A DNA stretch of 10,932 bases from Porticoccaceae bacterium (GTDB taxonomy: Bacteria > Pseudomonadota > Gammaproteobacteria > Pseudomonadales > Porticoccaceae), in the NCBI GenBank assembly GCA_019090225.1, contig JAHRWI010000248.1, positions 1 to 10,932 of the forward strand, read 5' to 3'. Below are positions 1 through 5,790 of this stretch, piece after piece; position 1 is the stretch's first letter; each line of letters begins with the position of its first letter. The notes below the pieces were generated by a model. The model saw only the letters and a list, made by a program, of their open reading frames with translations. It was not told the DNA's origin and ran no database searches. The position numbers and the translations under genes are program-made.

Positions 1-647
1 CAGATGCCGGTGCTGTCTTTTTTGTCGTGGGTGACTAGATCGTGAGCTTCGGCCAGCTCCCGAACCCGGGGCTTTTCCAGCTCGCCAATAGGAAACAGGG
101 TTTTTGCAAAGGCCTGCTCCGAGACTGCATAGAGAAAATAACTTTGATCTTTGTTGCCGTCTTTACCCCGTAGTAGTGAGCTAGCCGAGTTATCGTTGGT
201 AGCGCTGGGTCTGGTTCTTGCGTAATGGCCCGTGCCGATAAAGTCGGCACCCAGTAGCTCCGCGTATTCAAGAAAGACTTTGAATTTGATTTCTCGGTTG
301 CAGAGGATATCCGGGTTGGGGGTGCGACCAGCGCGGTATTCGGCGAGGAAATATTCAAACACTTCATCCCAGTATTCCGCAGCAAAATTGGCGGTATGCA
401 GTTTGATGCCGAGTTTTTCGCAGACCTGCCGGGCGTCTTCAAGGTCGGCCTTGGCGGTGCAATATTCGCTGCCGTCATCTTCATCCCAGTTCTTCATAAA
501 CAGGCCTTCGACCTGATAGCCCTGCTGGACCAAGAGCAAAGCACTGACCGAAGAATCGACACCGCCGGACATGCCGACTATGACTTTGCAGTCGGCAGGG
601 GCTTTGGCTATGTCAGTCGTAGCTGTGTAGTTTTCGTCAGAACTCAT
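1..647 (-). CDS. mnmA: tRNA-uridine 2-sulfurtransferase MnmA (partial, C-terminus off window)
   Basis: MnmA activates the wobble uridine-34 of tRNA-Lys, -Glu and -Gln with ATP and replaces the C2 oxygen with sulfur delivered by the IscS/Tus relay in the cytoplasm. I translated the minus strand from an ATG at 645-647; 215 codons are open to the window edge. The PP-loop ATPase motif SGGVDSS lies at residues 27-33, followed by GLFMKNWDEDDG. NPDILCN contains Cys116, equivalent to the E. coli nucleophile Cys102. GTGHYAR, KDQSYFL and KKDSTGI follow. The last two bases at the edge (TG) probably begin the second conserved catalytic Cys, so the break falls exactly in the active-site region. About 150-160 C-terminal residues are missing, judged from the E. 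coli length. The N-terminus is some 14 residues longer than in E. coli, with no clear SD, so the start is less certain than the identity. It lies 62 nt downstream of nudJ, probably in the same transcript. Confidence 0.95.
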   Translation of the reverse strand, partial: MSSDENYTATTDIAKAPADCKVIVGMSGGVDSSVSALLLVQQGYQVEGLFMKNWDEDDGSEYCTAKADLEDARQVCEKLGIKLHTANFAAEYWDEVFEYFLAEYRAGRTPNPDILCNREIKFKVFLEYAELLGADFIGTGHYARTRPSATNDNSASSLLRGKDGNKDQSYFLYAVSEQAFAKTLFPIGELEKPRVRELAEAHDLVTHDKKDSTGI

Positions 648-709
648 AAATAATCGGGGCGGATATTTGGCTCAAACCTGACTGAGCAGAACGTGGACGG
701 CAGCGGATT

Positions 710-1153
710 TTAGCGGTAATCCTGAATAAACTCTAATGGATAACGGATTCCAGATTGATAATCCTCAATAGCTTTCAAAACCATGGGGCTGCGAGGTGGG
801 TCAGCGGCGAGGAATTCTTCTTTTGACAGCCACAGTACGTCGAGGATATCTGGATCAATATCGGCGTCGGTTTGCTCGCGCAACGCTTCACAGGCAAAAG
901 TGAATCGATAATAAGTGACCTGATTGCCAGGTGAGGTGAAAACCCCAAAACTGAGTAAGGCAGAAGGTTCCACATGCCAGCCGGTCTCTTCAAGGGTTTC
1001 ACGTTTTACAGCGGCCAGGGGCGATTCTCCCGGCTCAACATGCCCCGCTGGTTGATTGAGTACTGTGATGTTGTCACTTTGTTCTCGCACCATTAAATAT
1101 TGCTCGTTTCGGCATACGACGGCGGCGACGGTGAGATGTATTTTGTTGGGCAT
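710..1153 (-). CDS. nudJ: NUDIX hydrolase, NudJ-like phosphatase
   Basis: A cytoplasmic NUDIX pyrophosphohydrolase. E. coli NudJ acts on HMP-pyrophosphate (a thiamine intermediate) and on nucleoside di- and triphosphates; substrate here is inferred only. From this start the protein has 147 residues, near the ~153 of NudJ. The NUDIX box begins in NQPAGHVEPGE and runs through KRETLEETGW: the pattern G-x5-E-x7-RE-x-x-EE-x-G is intact, with Thr after RE and Trp at the end where aliphatic residues are usual. The C-terminal YQSGIRYPLEFI resembles YQSGQRYPLEMI of NudJ. I chose the ATG at 1151-1153 because MPNKIHLTVAAVV aligns with the family N-terminus. An in-frame ATG at 1186 would add 11 residues but lies inside a direct repeat and lacks an SD. 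Both starts have poor SDs (a GGGA lies 14 nt before the preferred one). Position between rluE and mnmA matches E. coli synteny. Confidence 0.85.
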   Translation of the reverse strand: MPNKIHLTVAAVVCRNEQYLMVREQSDNITVLNQPAGHVEPGESPLAAVKRETLEETGWHVEPSALLSFGVFTSPGNQVTYYRFTFACEALREQTDADIDPDILDVLWLSKEEFLAADPPRSPMVLKAIEDYQSGIRYPLEFIQDYR

Positions 1154-1175
1154 GGTTTTGATCGGGTTCCCTTGT

Positions 1176-1225
1176 TGAATCAACATAGGTGAATAAGTTA
1201 TAGCTGAATCAGCATAGGTGAATAA
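1176..1225. repeat. Imperfect 21-bp direct repeat, 29-bp period, upstream of nudJ
   Basis: The 21-bp segment at 1176-1196 recurs at 1205-1225 with one mismatch (CAACATAGG versus CAGCATAGG), giving a 29-bp period. The left copy contains the upstream possible nudJ start (ATG at 1186, minus strand). The right copy contains an equivalent ATG at 1215 that opens a five-codon frame ending in TAA. It looks like a small tandem duplication of leader DNA. No function is apparent. Confidence 0.75.
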
Positions 1226-1268
1226 TCTGGAGCGGAATAACTAGTTGGGGCAGGTAAAGATCAGTCGG

Positions 1269-1907
1269 TTATTTATGACGTTTACTATTTGATCGAGCCG
1301 GATGCGCGGTTTGTTTGGCTTTTGGCGCCGGAACCGACAGGCACTTGTATTCTCCAGGTAACAGGCCGTCTAAAGTCCATGAGCCAATACTGGCTCTGAT
1401 CAAACGCAGCACGGGGAAACCTGTCGCGGCTAACATGCGACGCACCTGTCGGTTGCGACCCTCTCGAATGCTCAGCTCGACCCAACTGGTGGGTATCGTT
1501 TTACGCTCTCTTATGGGTGGGTTTCTCGGCCACAGTGGCGGTTCGGGGATGGCTTTGGCCTGGGCGGGCAGTGTGATGCCGTCCTTCAAGGTCAGGCCTT
1601 GTTGAAGTGAGGCGAGGGCCTCTGGTGAGACCAGCCCCTCAACCTCAGCCCAGTAGGTTTTGGCTAGCTTGTAGCGAGGTTCGGCAATTTGAGCTTGTAG
1701 TCTACCGTTATCGGTGAGCAGCAGCAGGCCTTCAGAGTCGCGATCCAGCCGTCCCGCAGGATAGATGTTTTTGATCGACAGAAAATCAGCCAGGCAGGAC
1801 TTACCGGGTTCGGCGGTGAACTGACTGAGCACATCGTAGGGTTTGTTGAACAAGACCAGCTGCACGGAACCCCTTGAGCGACTGGTGGCATCATTAGTTT
1901 GCTGCAT
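1269..1907 (-). CDS. rluE: 23S rRNA pseudouridine(2457) synthase RluE
   Basis: RluE isomerises uridine 2457 of 23S rRNA to pseudouridine near the peptidyl-transferase centre. The 212-residue protein is close to E. coli RluE (217). It opens the catalytic domain directly with VLFNKPYDVLSQFT, with no N-terminal S4 domain, as expected for RluE among the RsuA-type synthases. The catalytic motif AGRLDRDSEGLLLL spans residues 51-64, with Asp55 the expected nucleophile. WPRNPPIRERKTIPTSW (126-142) and IREGRNRQVRRM (148-158, RNA-binding/family motif) are near-identical to E. coli. The C-terminal tail from about residue 196 is Lys/Arg-rich and may help bind RNA. The ATG at 1905-1907 has no good SD; a perfect TATAAT lies about 33 nt upstream, so the leader would be short. 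It is first of a probable rluE-nudJ-mnmA unit, divergent from icd. Confidence 0.93.
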   Translation of the reverse strand: MQQTNDATSRSRGSVQLVLFNKPYDVLSQFTAEPGKSCLADFLSIKNIYPAGRLDRDSEGLLLLTDNGRLQAQIAEPRYKLAKTYWAEVEGLVSPEALASLQQGLTLKDGITLPAQAKAIPEPPLWPRNPPIRERKTIPTSWVELSIREGRNRQVRRMLAATGFPVLRLIRASIGSWTLDGLLPGEYKCLSVPAPKAKQTAHPARSNSKRHK

Positions 1908-1939
1908 ACATAGCTTGTAATTTAACTACAAAATATAGG

Positions 1940-1945
1940 ATTATA
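1940..1945 (-). promoter_or_regulatory. Candidate -10 box for rluE-nudJ-mnmA
   Basis: The minus strand reads a perfect TATAAT here, 33 nt before the rluE start codon. No good -35 hexamer lies 16-18 bp upstream (the position reads close to CATCCC) and there is no TGn extension, so it would depend on an activator or UP-like contacts, or be coincidental. Confidence 0.4.
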
Positions 1946-2220
1946 CCGCGCCTCTAGTTTAAGGGATGCGACTTGGCAACACTATGCTAAGTCCTGACCT
2001 GATGCCTGCCGCCTGGCTCTTGAGTGAATGACGGCTAGCGATAATTACAATATGCGCGTGCTGATCAGTACTAGTATGTAATGCCAATACGCTTAACACC
2101 CGTACTACAAAAGGGCCTGGGTCGAGCGCCATCGACGGTAAATTTGGAACTGTCGATTGTACGAAGGGTAAGAACGGCGAGGCTATCTCGAGTCAGTTGA
2201 AAAGGCTCAGGCAGCTCGAA

Positions 2221-2229
2221 TGCTATACT
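2221..2229 (+). promoter_or_regulatory. Candidate extended -10 promoter of icd
   Basis: The sequence TGCTATACT matches an extended -10 (TGn plus TATACT, one mismatch to TATAAT). A TTGAAA at 2197-2202 is spaced 21 bp away, too far for a normal -35, which fits an extended -10 promoter needing little -35 contact. The leader to the icd ATG would be about 60 nt. Confidence 0.4.
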
Positions 2230-2247
2230 CGATGCGACCTTCGGGAG

Positions 2248-2276
2248 TTGGGGCCAGATACACTTATTTATATAAA
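2248..2276 (+). promoter_or_regulatory. Alternative icd promoter with 17-bp spacer
   Basis: TTGGGG at 2248-2253 and TATAAA at 2271-2276 are separated by 17 bp, inside an A+T-rich stretch. A start near 2283 would leave a leader of only about 14 nt, still including the SD GGGGA at 2288-2292. Both hexamers are imperfect. Confidence 0.3.
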
Positions 2277-2296
2277 CAATACATTTTGGGGACACT

Positions 2297-4528
2297 ATGA
2301 CAACACAGAAAGCGAAAATTATTTACACATTGACAGACGAAGCACCTGCGCTGGCTACCTACTCTTTACTCCCCATCGTCAACACCTTCACTGCGGCCGC
2401 AGATATCGAGGTTGAAACCAGTGATATTTCCCTGGCCGCTCGAATCCTGGCAGCCTTCCCCGAAAAACTTAGTAGTGATCAGCGGGTGCCCGATGCACTC
2501 ACGGCCCTGGGTGAACTGACTCAGGAAGCCAATGCTAATATTATCAAGCTGCCTAATATCAGCGCGTCTATCCCCCAGTTACAGGGTGCTATCGCTGAGC
2601 TTCAGGCGAAGGGCTACGATATTCCCAATTACCCTGAAAGCCCTGGGGGCGATGATGAAGTAGCGATTCAGGCGACCTATGCGACCATTCTGGGTAGCGC
2701 TGTAAACCCGGTATTGCGCGAAGGTAATTCTGATCGCCGAGCACCGGGTGCGGTAAAACAATATGCCCGCAGTCATCCTCATCCCATGGGTAAGTGGAGT
2801 CAGGCTTCGAGAACCCACGTCGCCCATATGCGCAGTGGTGATTTCTACGCCAGCGATATTTCCTCGACGATGGATAAAGCTACGACGCTGAAAATTGAGT
2901 TGGTCGAAAAAGACGGCAAGACTACGGTTCTTAAAGAAGTACCCGTGCAGGACGCGGAAATTGTCAGCGCCCAGTTTATGAGCACCAAAGCGCTGCGTAA
3001 GTTTCTCGACGAAGAGATGGAGGGGGCTAGGAATGCAGGCCTGCTATTTTCGCTGCACTTGAAAGCCACCATGATGAAAGTCTCCGACCCTATTATTTTC
3101 GGCCATGCCGTGACGGTTTACTTTAAAGACGCCTGGGAAAAACACGGTGAAACTCTTGAAGGGCTAGGTATTAATCCCGATGACGGTCTGGGTGCCGCTT
3201 TGCGCAAAGTCGACAAACTTCCCTATTCAAAGCGGGCCGAAATTGAATCTGACCTTCGTCAGTGTTACGAAACACGGCCCATGCTGGCCATGGTTAATTC
3301 CGATAAAGGGATTACCAACCTGCACGTACCCAGCGATATCATCGTCGATGCCTCCATGCCAGCGATGATTCGTGAGAGCGGAAAAATGTGGGACTCCCAC
3401 GGTAAGCTCGAAGATACCAAGGCAGTTATTCCGGATAGCTGTTATGCCACGATCTATCAGGAAGTGATTAATTTTTGTAAGCATCACGACGCCTTTGATC
3501 CCACCACCATGGGCACGGTGCCTAATGTCGGCTTGATGGCGCAAAAAGCTGAGGAATACGGCTCCCACGATAAAACCTTCATTGTTCCCGCTGACGGCAC
3601 CGTGCGCGTTGTCGATGCCGATGGCAAAGTCTGGTTGCAGCACGATGACCTTGAAGCAGGCGATGTCTGGCGCATGTTCCAGGCCAAAGACGCACCCATT
3701 CAGGATTGGGTGAAGTTGGCGGTCACCCGAGCTAGAGCCAGTGGTATGCCCGCCGTCTTCTGGCTCGATGATCGCCGTGGTCACGATGCCCAAATGGTGC
3801 TTAAGGTCAACAAATACCTGCAAGATCACGATACTGAGGGTCTTCGCATTTCTATTCTTAGCCCAGACCGCGCCATTCGCTACACTCTGGAGCGTCTGAA
3901 GCTGGGCAAGGACACTATTTCCGTTACCGGGAACGTCTTGCGTGACTATCTGACCGATTTGTTCCCCATTCTTGAATTAGGTACCAGTGCAAAAATGCTC
4001 TCCATTGTGCCCCTGATGGCCGGTGGTGGGCTATTCGAGACCGGGGCGGGCGGCTCTGCACCCAAGCACGTTCAACAGTTTGAAGAAGAAGATCATCTGC
4101 GTTGGGATTCTCTGGGAGAGTTTCTGGCTATCGGTGTGTCTCTCGAAGATCTGGCGGCTAAAACCGGTAATGAAAAAGCCAATGTCTTGGCGACAACGCT
4201 GGATCAGGCGACAGGGAAGCTCCTGGAGAACAGTAAGTCTCCGTCTCGTAAGGTTCGTGAGCTTGATAACCGTGGTAGCCATTTCTATCTGGCTCTGTAT
4301 TGGGCTCAGGCTATCGCGGCGCAAACCGAGGATGCAGATTTGGCAACAAGGTTCGCCAAACTGGCCCAGGATCTCGCCGATAGCGAACAGAAAATTGTTG
4401 ATGAACTCAATGCCTGTCAGGGTGAGCCCGTCGATATGGGTGGTTATTATCAGCCTGACGTCGAAAAAGTCGATAAGCTTATGCGACCAAGTCAGACCTT
4501 TAATGATTTGTTGGCGAAAGCACTATAA
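2297..4528 (+). CDS. icd: NADP-dependent isocitrate dehydrogenase, monomeric type
   Basis: Catalyses oxidative decarboxylation of isocitrate to 2-oxoglutarate with NADP+ and Mg2+/Mn2+ in the TCA cycle. At 743 residues it is the single-chain type (about 740), not the ~416-residue dimeric type. The N-terminus KIIYTLTDEAPALATYSLLP is typical. Matching from memory to the Azotobacter vinelandii enzyme, the isocitrate/metal ligands appear intact: S134, N137, R141 and R147 in the segment GSAVNPVLREGNSDRR; D351; Y421; and R549, D550 and D554. NADP contacts correspond to H591 (ETGAGGSAPKH), R602 and R651. The ATG is preceded by GGGGA with a 4-nt gap, slightly short. It is transcribed divergently from rluE and ends 64 nt before a strong intrinsic terminator, so it is probably monocistronic. 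In Pseudomonas this gene is often called idh. Confidence 0.97.
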   Translation: MTTQKAKIIYTLTDEAPALATYSLLPIVNTFTAAADIEVETSDISLAARILAAFPEKLSSDQRVPDALTALGELTQEANANIIKLPNISASIPQLQGAIAELQAKGYDIPNYPESPGGDDEVAIQATYATILGSAVNPVLREGNSDRRAPGAVKQYARSHPHPMGKWSQASRTHVAHMRSGDFYASDISSTMDKATTLKIELVEKDGKTTVLKEVPVQDAEIVSAQFMSTKALRKFLDEEMEGARNAGLLFSLHLKATMMKVSDPIIFGHAVTVYFKDAWEKHGETLEGLGINPDDGLGAALRKVDKLPYSKRAEIESDLRQCYETRPMLAMVNSDKGITNLHVPSDIIVDASMPAMIRESGKMWDSHGKLEDTKAVIPDSCYATIYQEVINFCKHHDAFDPTTMGTVPNVGLMAQKAEEYGSHDKTFIVPADGTVRVVDADGKVWLQHDDLEAGDVWRMFQAKDAPIQDWVKLAVTRARASGMPAVFWLDDRRGHDAQMVLKVNKYLQDHDTEGLRISILSPDRAIRYTLERLKLGKDTISVTGNVLRDYLTDLFPILELGTSAKMLSIVPLMAGGGLFETGAGGSAPKHVQQFEEEDHLRWDSLGEFLAIGVSLEDLAAKTGNEKANVLATTLDQATGKLLENSKSPSRKVRELDNRGSHFYLALYWAQAIAAQTEDADLATRFAKLAQDLADSEQKIVDELNACQGEPVDMGGYYQPDVEKVDKLMRPSQTFNDLLAKAL

Positions 4529-4592
4529 GAATTAACTAACAAAGTATTTCACCAAGAGAACACTTTTCGCAGCTTTATTGGGAATATTGTTT

Positions 4593-4629
4593 GGCACCGT
4601 TGGTGAATAGCCACGGTGCCGATTTTTTT
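4593..4629 (+). terminator. Intrinsic terminator of icd
   Basis: Arms GGCACCGT (4593-4600) and ACGGTGCC (4613-4620) form a perfect 8-bp stem with a 12-nt loop, followed by GA and seven T residues (4623-4629). The T-run is on one side only, so it acts for the plus strand, 64 nt after the icd stop codon. Confidence 0.88.
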
Positions 4630-4728
4630 GGGCTTGGTGTTTGGGTTTAAGGAATGTATGCCCAGAGCGCACGGGGGCAAAGTACGGGCTTGCAGGCCTT
4701 GCCTTGAGCGTGAAATATTAATCCCTGA

Positions 4729-4758
4729 CAGGCTTTTCGGACTGAGGGACTGAGCCTG
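4729..4758. repeat. Inverted repeat enclosing an 8-bp tandem duplication
   Basis: CAGGCT (4729-4734) and AGCCTG (4753-4758) can pair. GGACTGAG is present twice back to back at 4739-4746 and 4747-4754, overlapping the right arm. No T-run follows on either strand, so it is not a standard terminator. It lies about 90 nt downstream of the cspD stop codon. Confidence 0.45.
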
Positions 4759-4845
4759 CTATCGAATAGTTGTCATCAAATATCAGTACTTCGTATTTCT
4801 TAACCTGGTGGCTATGCGATGTTGAGGGGTTTTTAGCCTTTGTCG

Positions 4846-5124
4846 TCAGTAATTATAGTTTTCGCCGGCCATAACAGGCTCTAGTGTGTCGGTATTGGAT
4901 GCTGGCTCCAGAGCAGCTGCCCCATCTGCATGGATGTGTGCAGCATGGACACCTTTGTCACCATCGATCAATTCGAAATTAACCACCTGTCCCGCTTTTA
5001 AGGTCTTGTAGCCGTCCATCTCAATAGCTGAGTAGTGGGCGAAAATATCGGCACCACTTTCTTCTGAAAGGATAAACCCGTAACCCTTGGCGTTATTGAA
5101 CCACTTTACCGTTCCTGTCGGCAT
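4846..5124 (-). CDS. cspD: Cold-shock-domain protein CspD
   Basis: A single-stranded nucleic-acid-binding protein of the CspD group; E. coli CspD is induced in stationary phase and starvation and inhibits replication, and the role here is inferred by family. The cold-shock OB fold occupies residues 1 to about 68: GTVKWFNNAKGYGFI holds RNP-1 (KGYGFI, 13-18), and DIFAHYSAI (26-34) is the RNP-2 region with the CspD-like FAHYSAI form. MDGYKTLKAGQ (36-46) is diagnostic. At 92 residues it is longer than E. coli CspD (74); the extra acidic/Asn-rich tail from about residue 69 ends in GENYNY. AGGAGG with 7-nt spacing precedes the ATG, the best SD in the window. Its place beside clpSA is conserved in proteobacteria; in E. 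coli CspD is known as a proteolysis substrate, though of Lon. Confidence 0.93.
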   Translation of the reverse strand: MPTGTVKWFNNAKGYGFILSEESGADIFAHYSAIEMDGYKTLKAGQVVNFELIDGDKGVHAAHIHADGAAALEPASNTDTLEPVMAGENYNY

Positions 5125-5131
5125 AGAATTG

Positions 5132-5137
5132 CCTCCT
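5132..5137 (-). promoter_or_regulatory. Strong ribosome binding site of cspD
   Basis: The minus strand reads AGGAGG, a full match to the anti-SD core, with 7 nt to the ATG at 5124. It fixes the cspD start and contrasts with the weak or absent SDs of most neighbours. Confidence 0.85.
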
Positions 5138-5236
5138 GATCATACTGTCTATTTTTAATTATTGATCTTGAATCAGTTTTGCTACACACAGCTGCTTTGG
5201 AGTTATTGTTAGCCGCACTCATATGTCGCTGTACGG

Positions 5237-5265
5237 TTTCTAACCCTTATCTATTATTAAGTCAA
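5237..5265 (-). promoter_or_regulatory. Candidate cspD promoter
   Basis: On the minus strand TTGACT (5265-5260) and TAGAAA (5242-5237) are separated by 17 bp. The -35 is one mismatch from consensus; the -10 is two off. Transcription from here would give a leader of roughly 105 nt before cspD. Long leaders are common in cold-shock genes, but I see no cold-box element I can name. Confidence 0.35.
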
Positions 5266-5325
5266 GCCTATGCCATAAATTTTTGCCCCTGCCATCCTTT
5301 ATCTGTGTTTGTTTTGGGGATTTTG

Positions 5326-5367
5326 ATGCAAGAAAAAGCTGGTCGCGCTATCCTTGCGTCAGGATAA
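5326..5367 (+). other. Possible 13-codon leader ORF upstream of clpS
   Basis: ATG at 5326 encodes MQEKAGRAILASG and stops at TAA 5365-5367. GGGGA at 5316-5320 gives a plausible SD with 5-nt spacing. No function is recognised. It may be chance; the frame is also open further upstream from a TTG codon but without an SD. Confidence 0.2.
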
Positions 5368-5372
5368 AGGTT

Positions 5373-5402
5373 ATGACAAAAAACCATATTACTTATGATT
5401 AA
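5373..5402 (+). other. Possible 9-codon leader ORF overlapping the clpS start
   Basis: ATG at 5373 encodes MTKNHITYD and ends at TAA 5400-5402, overlapping the clpS ATG (5395) by 8 nt in a different frame. AGGA at 5361-5364 lies 8 nt upstream and overlaps the end of the preceding short ORF. The proposed clpS ATG itself has no SD, so ribosomes may be delivered by this frame. Unproven. Confidence 0.25.
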
Positions 5403-5778
5403 AAAACCACACTATTTGATAGTGATTGCCCATGGTGGGCCAGATGACGATGAAGCGGGCGGGTCGACAAGTTCGGTTATTGAAGAGGCTCTCCCTAAGC
5501 TCAAAAGGCCGTCGATGTTTAAGGTCGTCTTGCTCAATGACGACTACACCCCAATGGAGTTTGTCGTTGACGTCCTGGAGCGGTTTTTTGCCCTCGATAG
5601 AGAACTGGCCGTGCAGGTGATGCTCAAAGTACACACCGAAGGCAAGGGGGTTTGCGGGGTGTTTACCCGAGAGGTCGCCGAAACAAAAGCCGGGCAGGTG
5701 AACGGGTTCGCGAGGGAGAATGAACATCCCTTGTTGTGCGAGATAGAACCGTCTGACGATAATGACAATGAAAGCTAG
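5395..5778 (+). CDS. clpS: ATP-dependent Clp protease adaptor ClpS
   Basis: ClpS binds proteins with N-terminal Leu, Phe, Tyr or Trp and delivers them to ClpA, setting N-degron specificity of ClpAP. Of 127 residues, the conserved core starts at about residue 36: RPSMFKVVLLNDDYTPMEFV. The specificity pocket residues N48, D49 and M54 of NDDYTPM and H80 (KVH) are present, as are GVCGVFTREVAETK (ClpA contact face) and the C-terminal ARENEHPLLCEIE. The flexible N-terminal extension, needed in family members for substrate transfer, is about 35 residues and rich in Gly and Asp; with the acidic tail DDNDNES the protein is longer than E. coli ClpS (106) and near P. aeruginosa (about 122). The start is uncertain: the ATG at 5395 lacks an SD, and TTG (codon 8) or GTG (codon 10) are in-frame alternatives. 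It is 12 nt upstream of clpA, surely one transcript. Confidence 0.95.
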   Translation: MIKKPHYLIVIAHGGPDDDEAGGSTSSVIEEALPKLKRPSMFKVVLLNDDYTPMEFVVDVLERFFALDRELAVQVMLKVHTEGKGVCGVFTREVAETKAGQVNGFARENEHPLLCEIEPSDDNDNES

Positions 5779-5790
5779 CAGGAATTACTC

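Larger units (their letters stand above)
1908..2296. other. Divergent intergenic region between rluE and icd (389 nt)
   Basis: This region holds the start signals of both flanking genes: a TATAAT toward rluE at 1940-1945 and two candidate icd promoters at 2221-2229 and 2248-2276. Between about 1975 and 2200 I see no credible gene. A minus-strand open frame at 2071-2295 encodes a protein with no recognisable motif and overlies the icd promoter region. A CTGATCAG palindrome (2061-2068) and TCGAC/GTCGA arms around 2130-2155 are too weak to call operators. Confidence 0.6.
4529..4845. other. Convergent intergenic region between icd and cspD (317 nt)
   Basis: It contains the icd terminator (4593-4629) and an inverted repeat enclosing a perfect 8-bp tandem duplication (4729-4758). 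I see no gene here: no SD-preceded frame with recognisable protein sequence on either strand. No convincing intrinsic terminator for cspD was found on the minus strand; its 3' side lacks a hairpin followed by a T-run. Confidence 0.6.

Noticed and set aside
35..484. 149-codon minus-strand frame and plus-strand frames at the left edge
   Set aside because: Shadows of mnmA; the true frame carries SGGVDSS and the other MnmA motifs without interruption.
2061..2068. CTGATCAG palindrome as an operator in the icd upstream region
   Set aside because: A single 8-bp palindrome is expected by chance and is far from both candidate promoters.
2071..2295. Minus-strand open frame of 74 codons in the rluE-icd gap
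   Set aside because: No recognisable motif, no SD, and it covers the icd promoter and SD; most likely a chance frame.
3227..3829. 200-codon minus-strand frame opposite icd
   Set aside because: Antisense shadow of a strongly conserved icd reading frame; no SD or family resemblance.
5179..5367. 62-codon plus-strand frame with hydrophobic composition ahead of clpS
   Set aside because: It would begin at TTG with no SD, and it crosses the candidate cspD promoter. Only its last 13 codons, with their own ATG and SD, were kept as a weak leader-ORF candidate.
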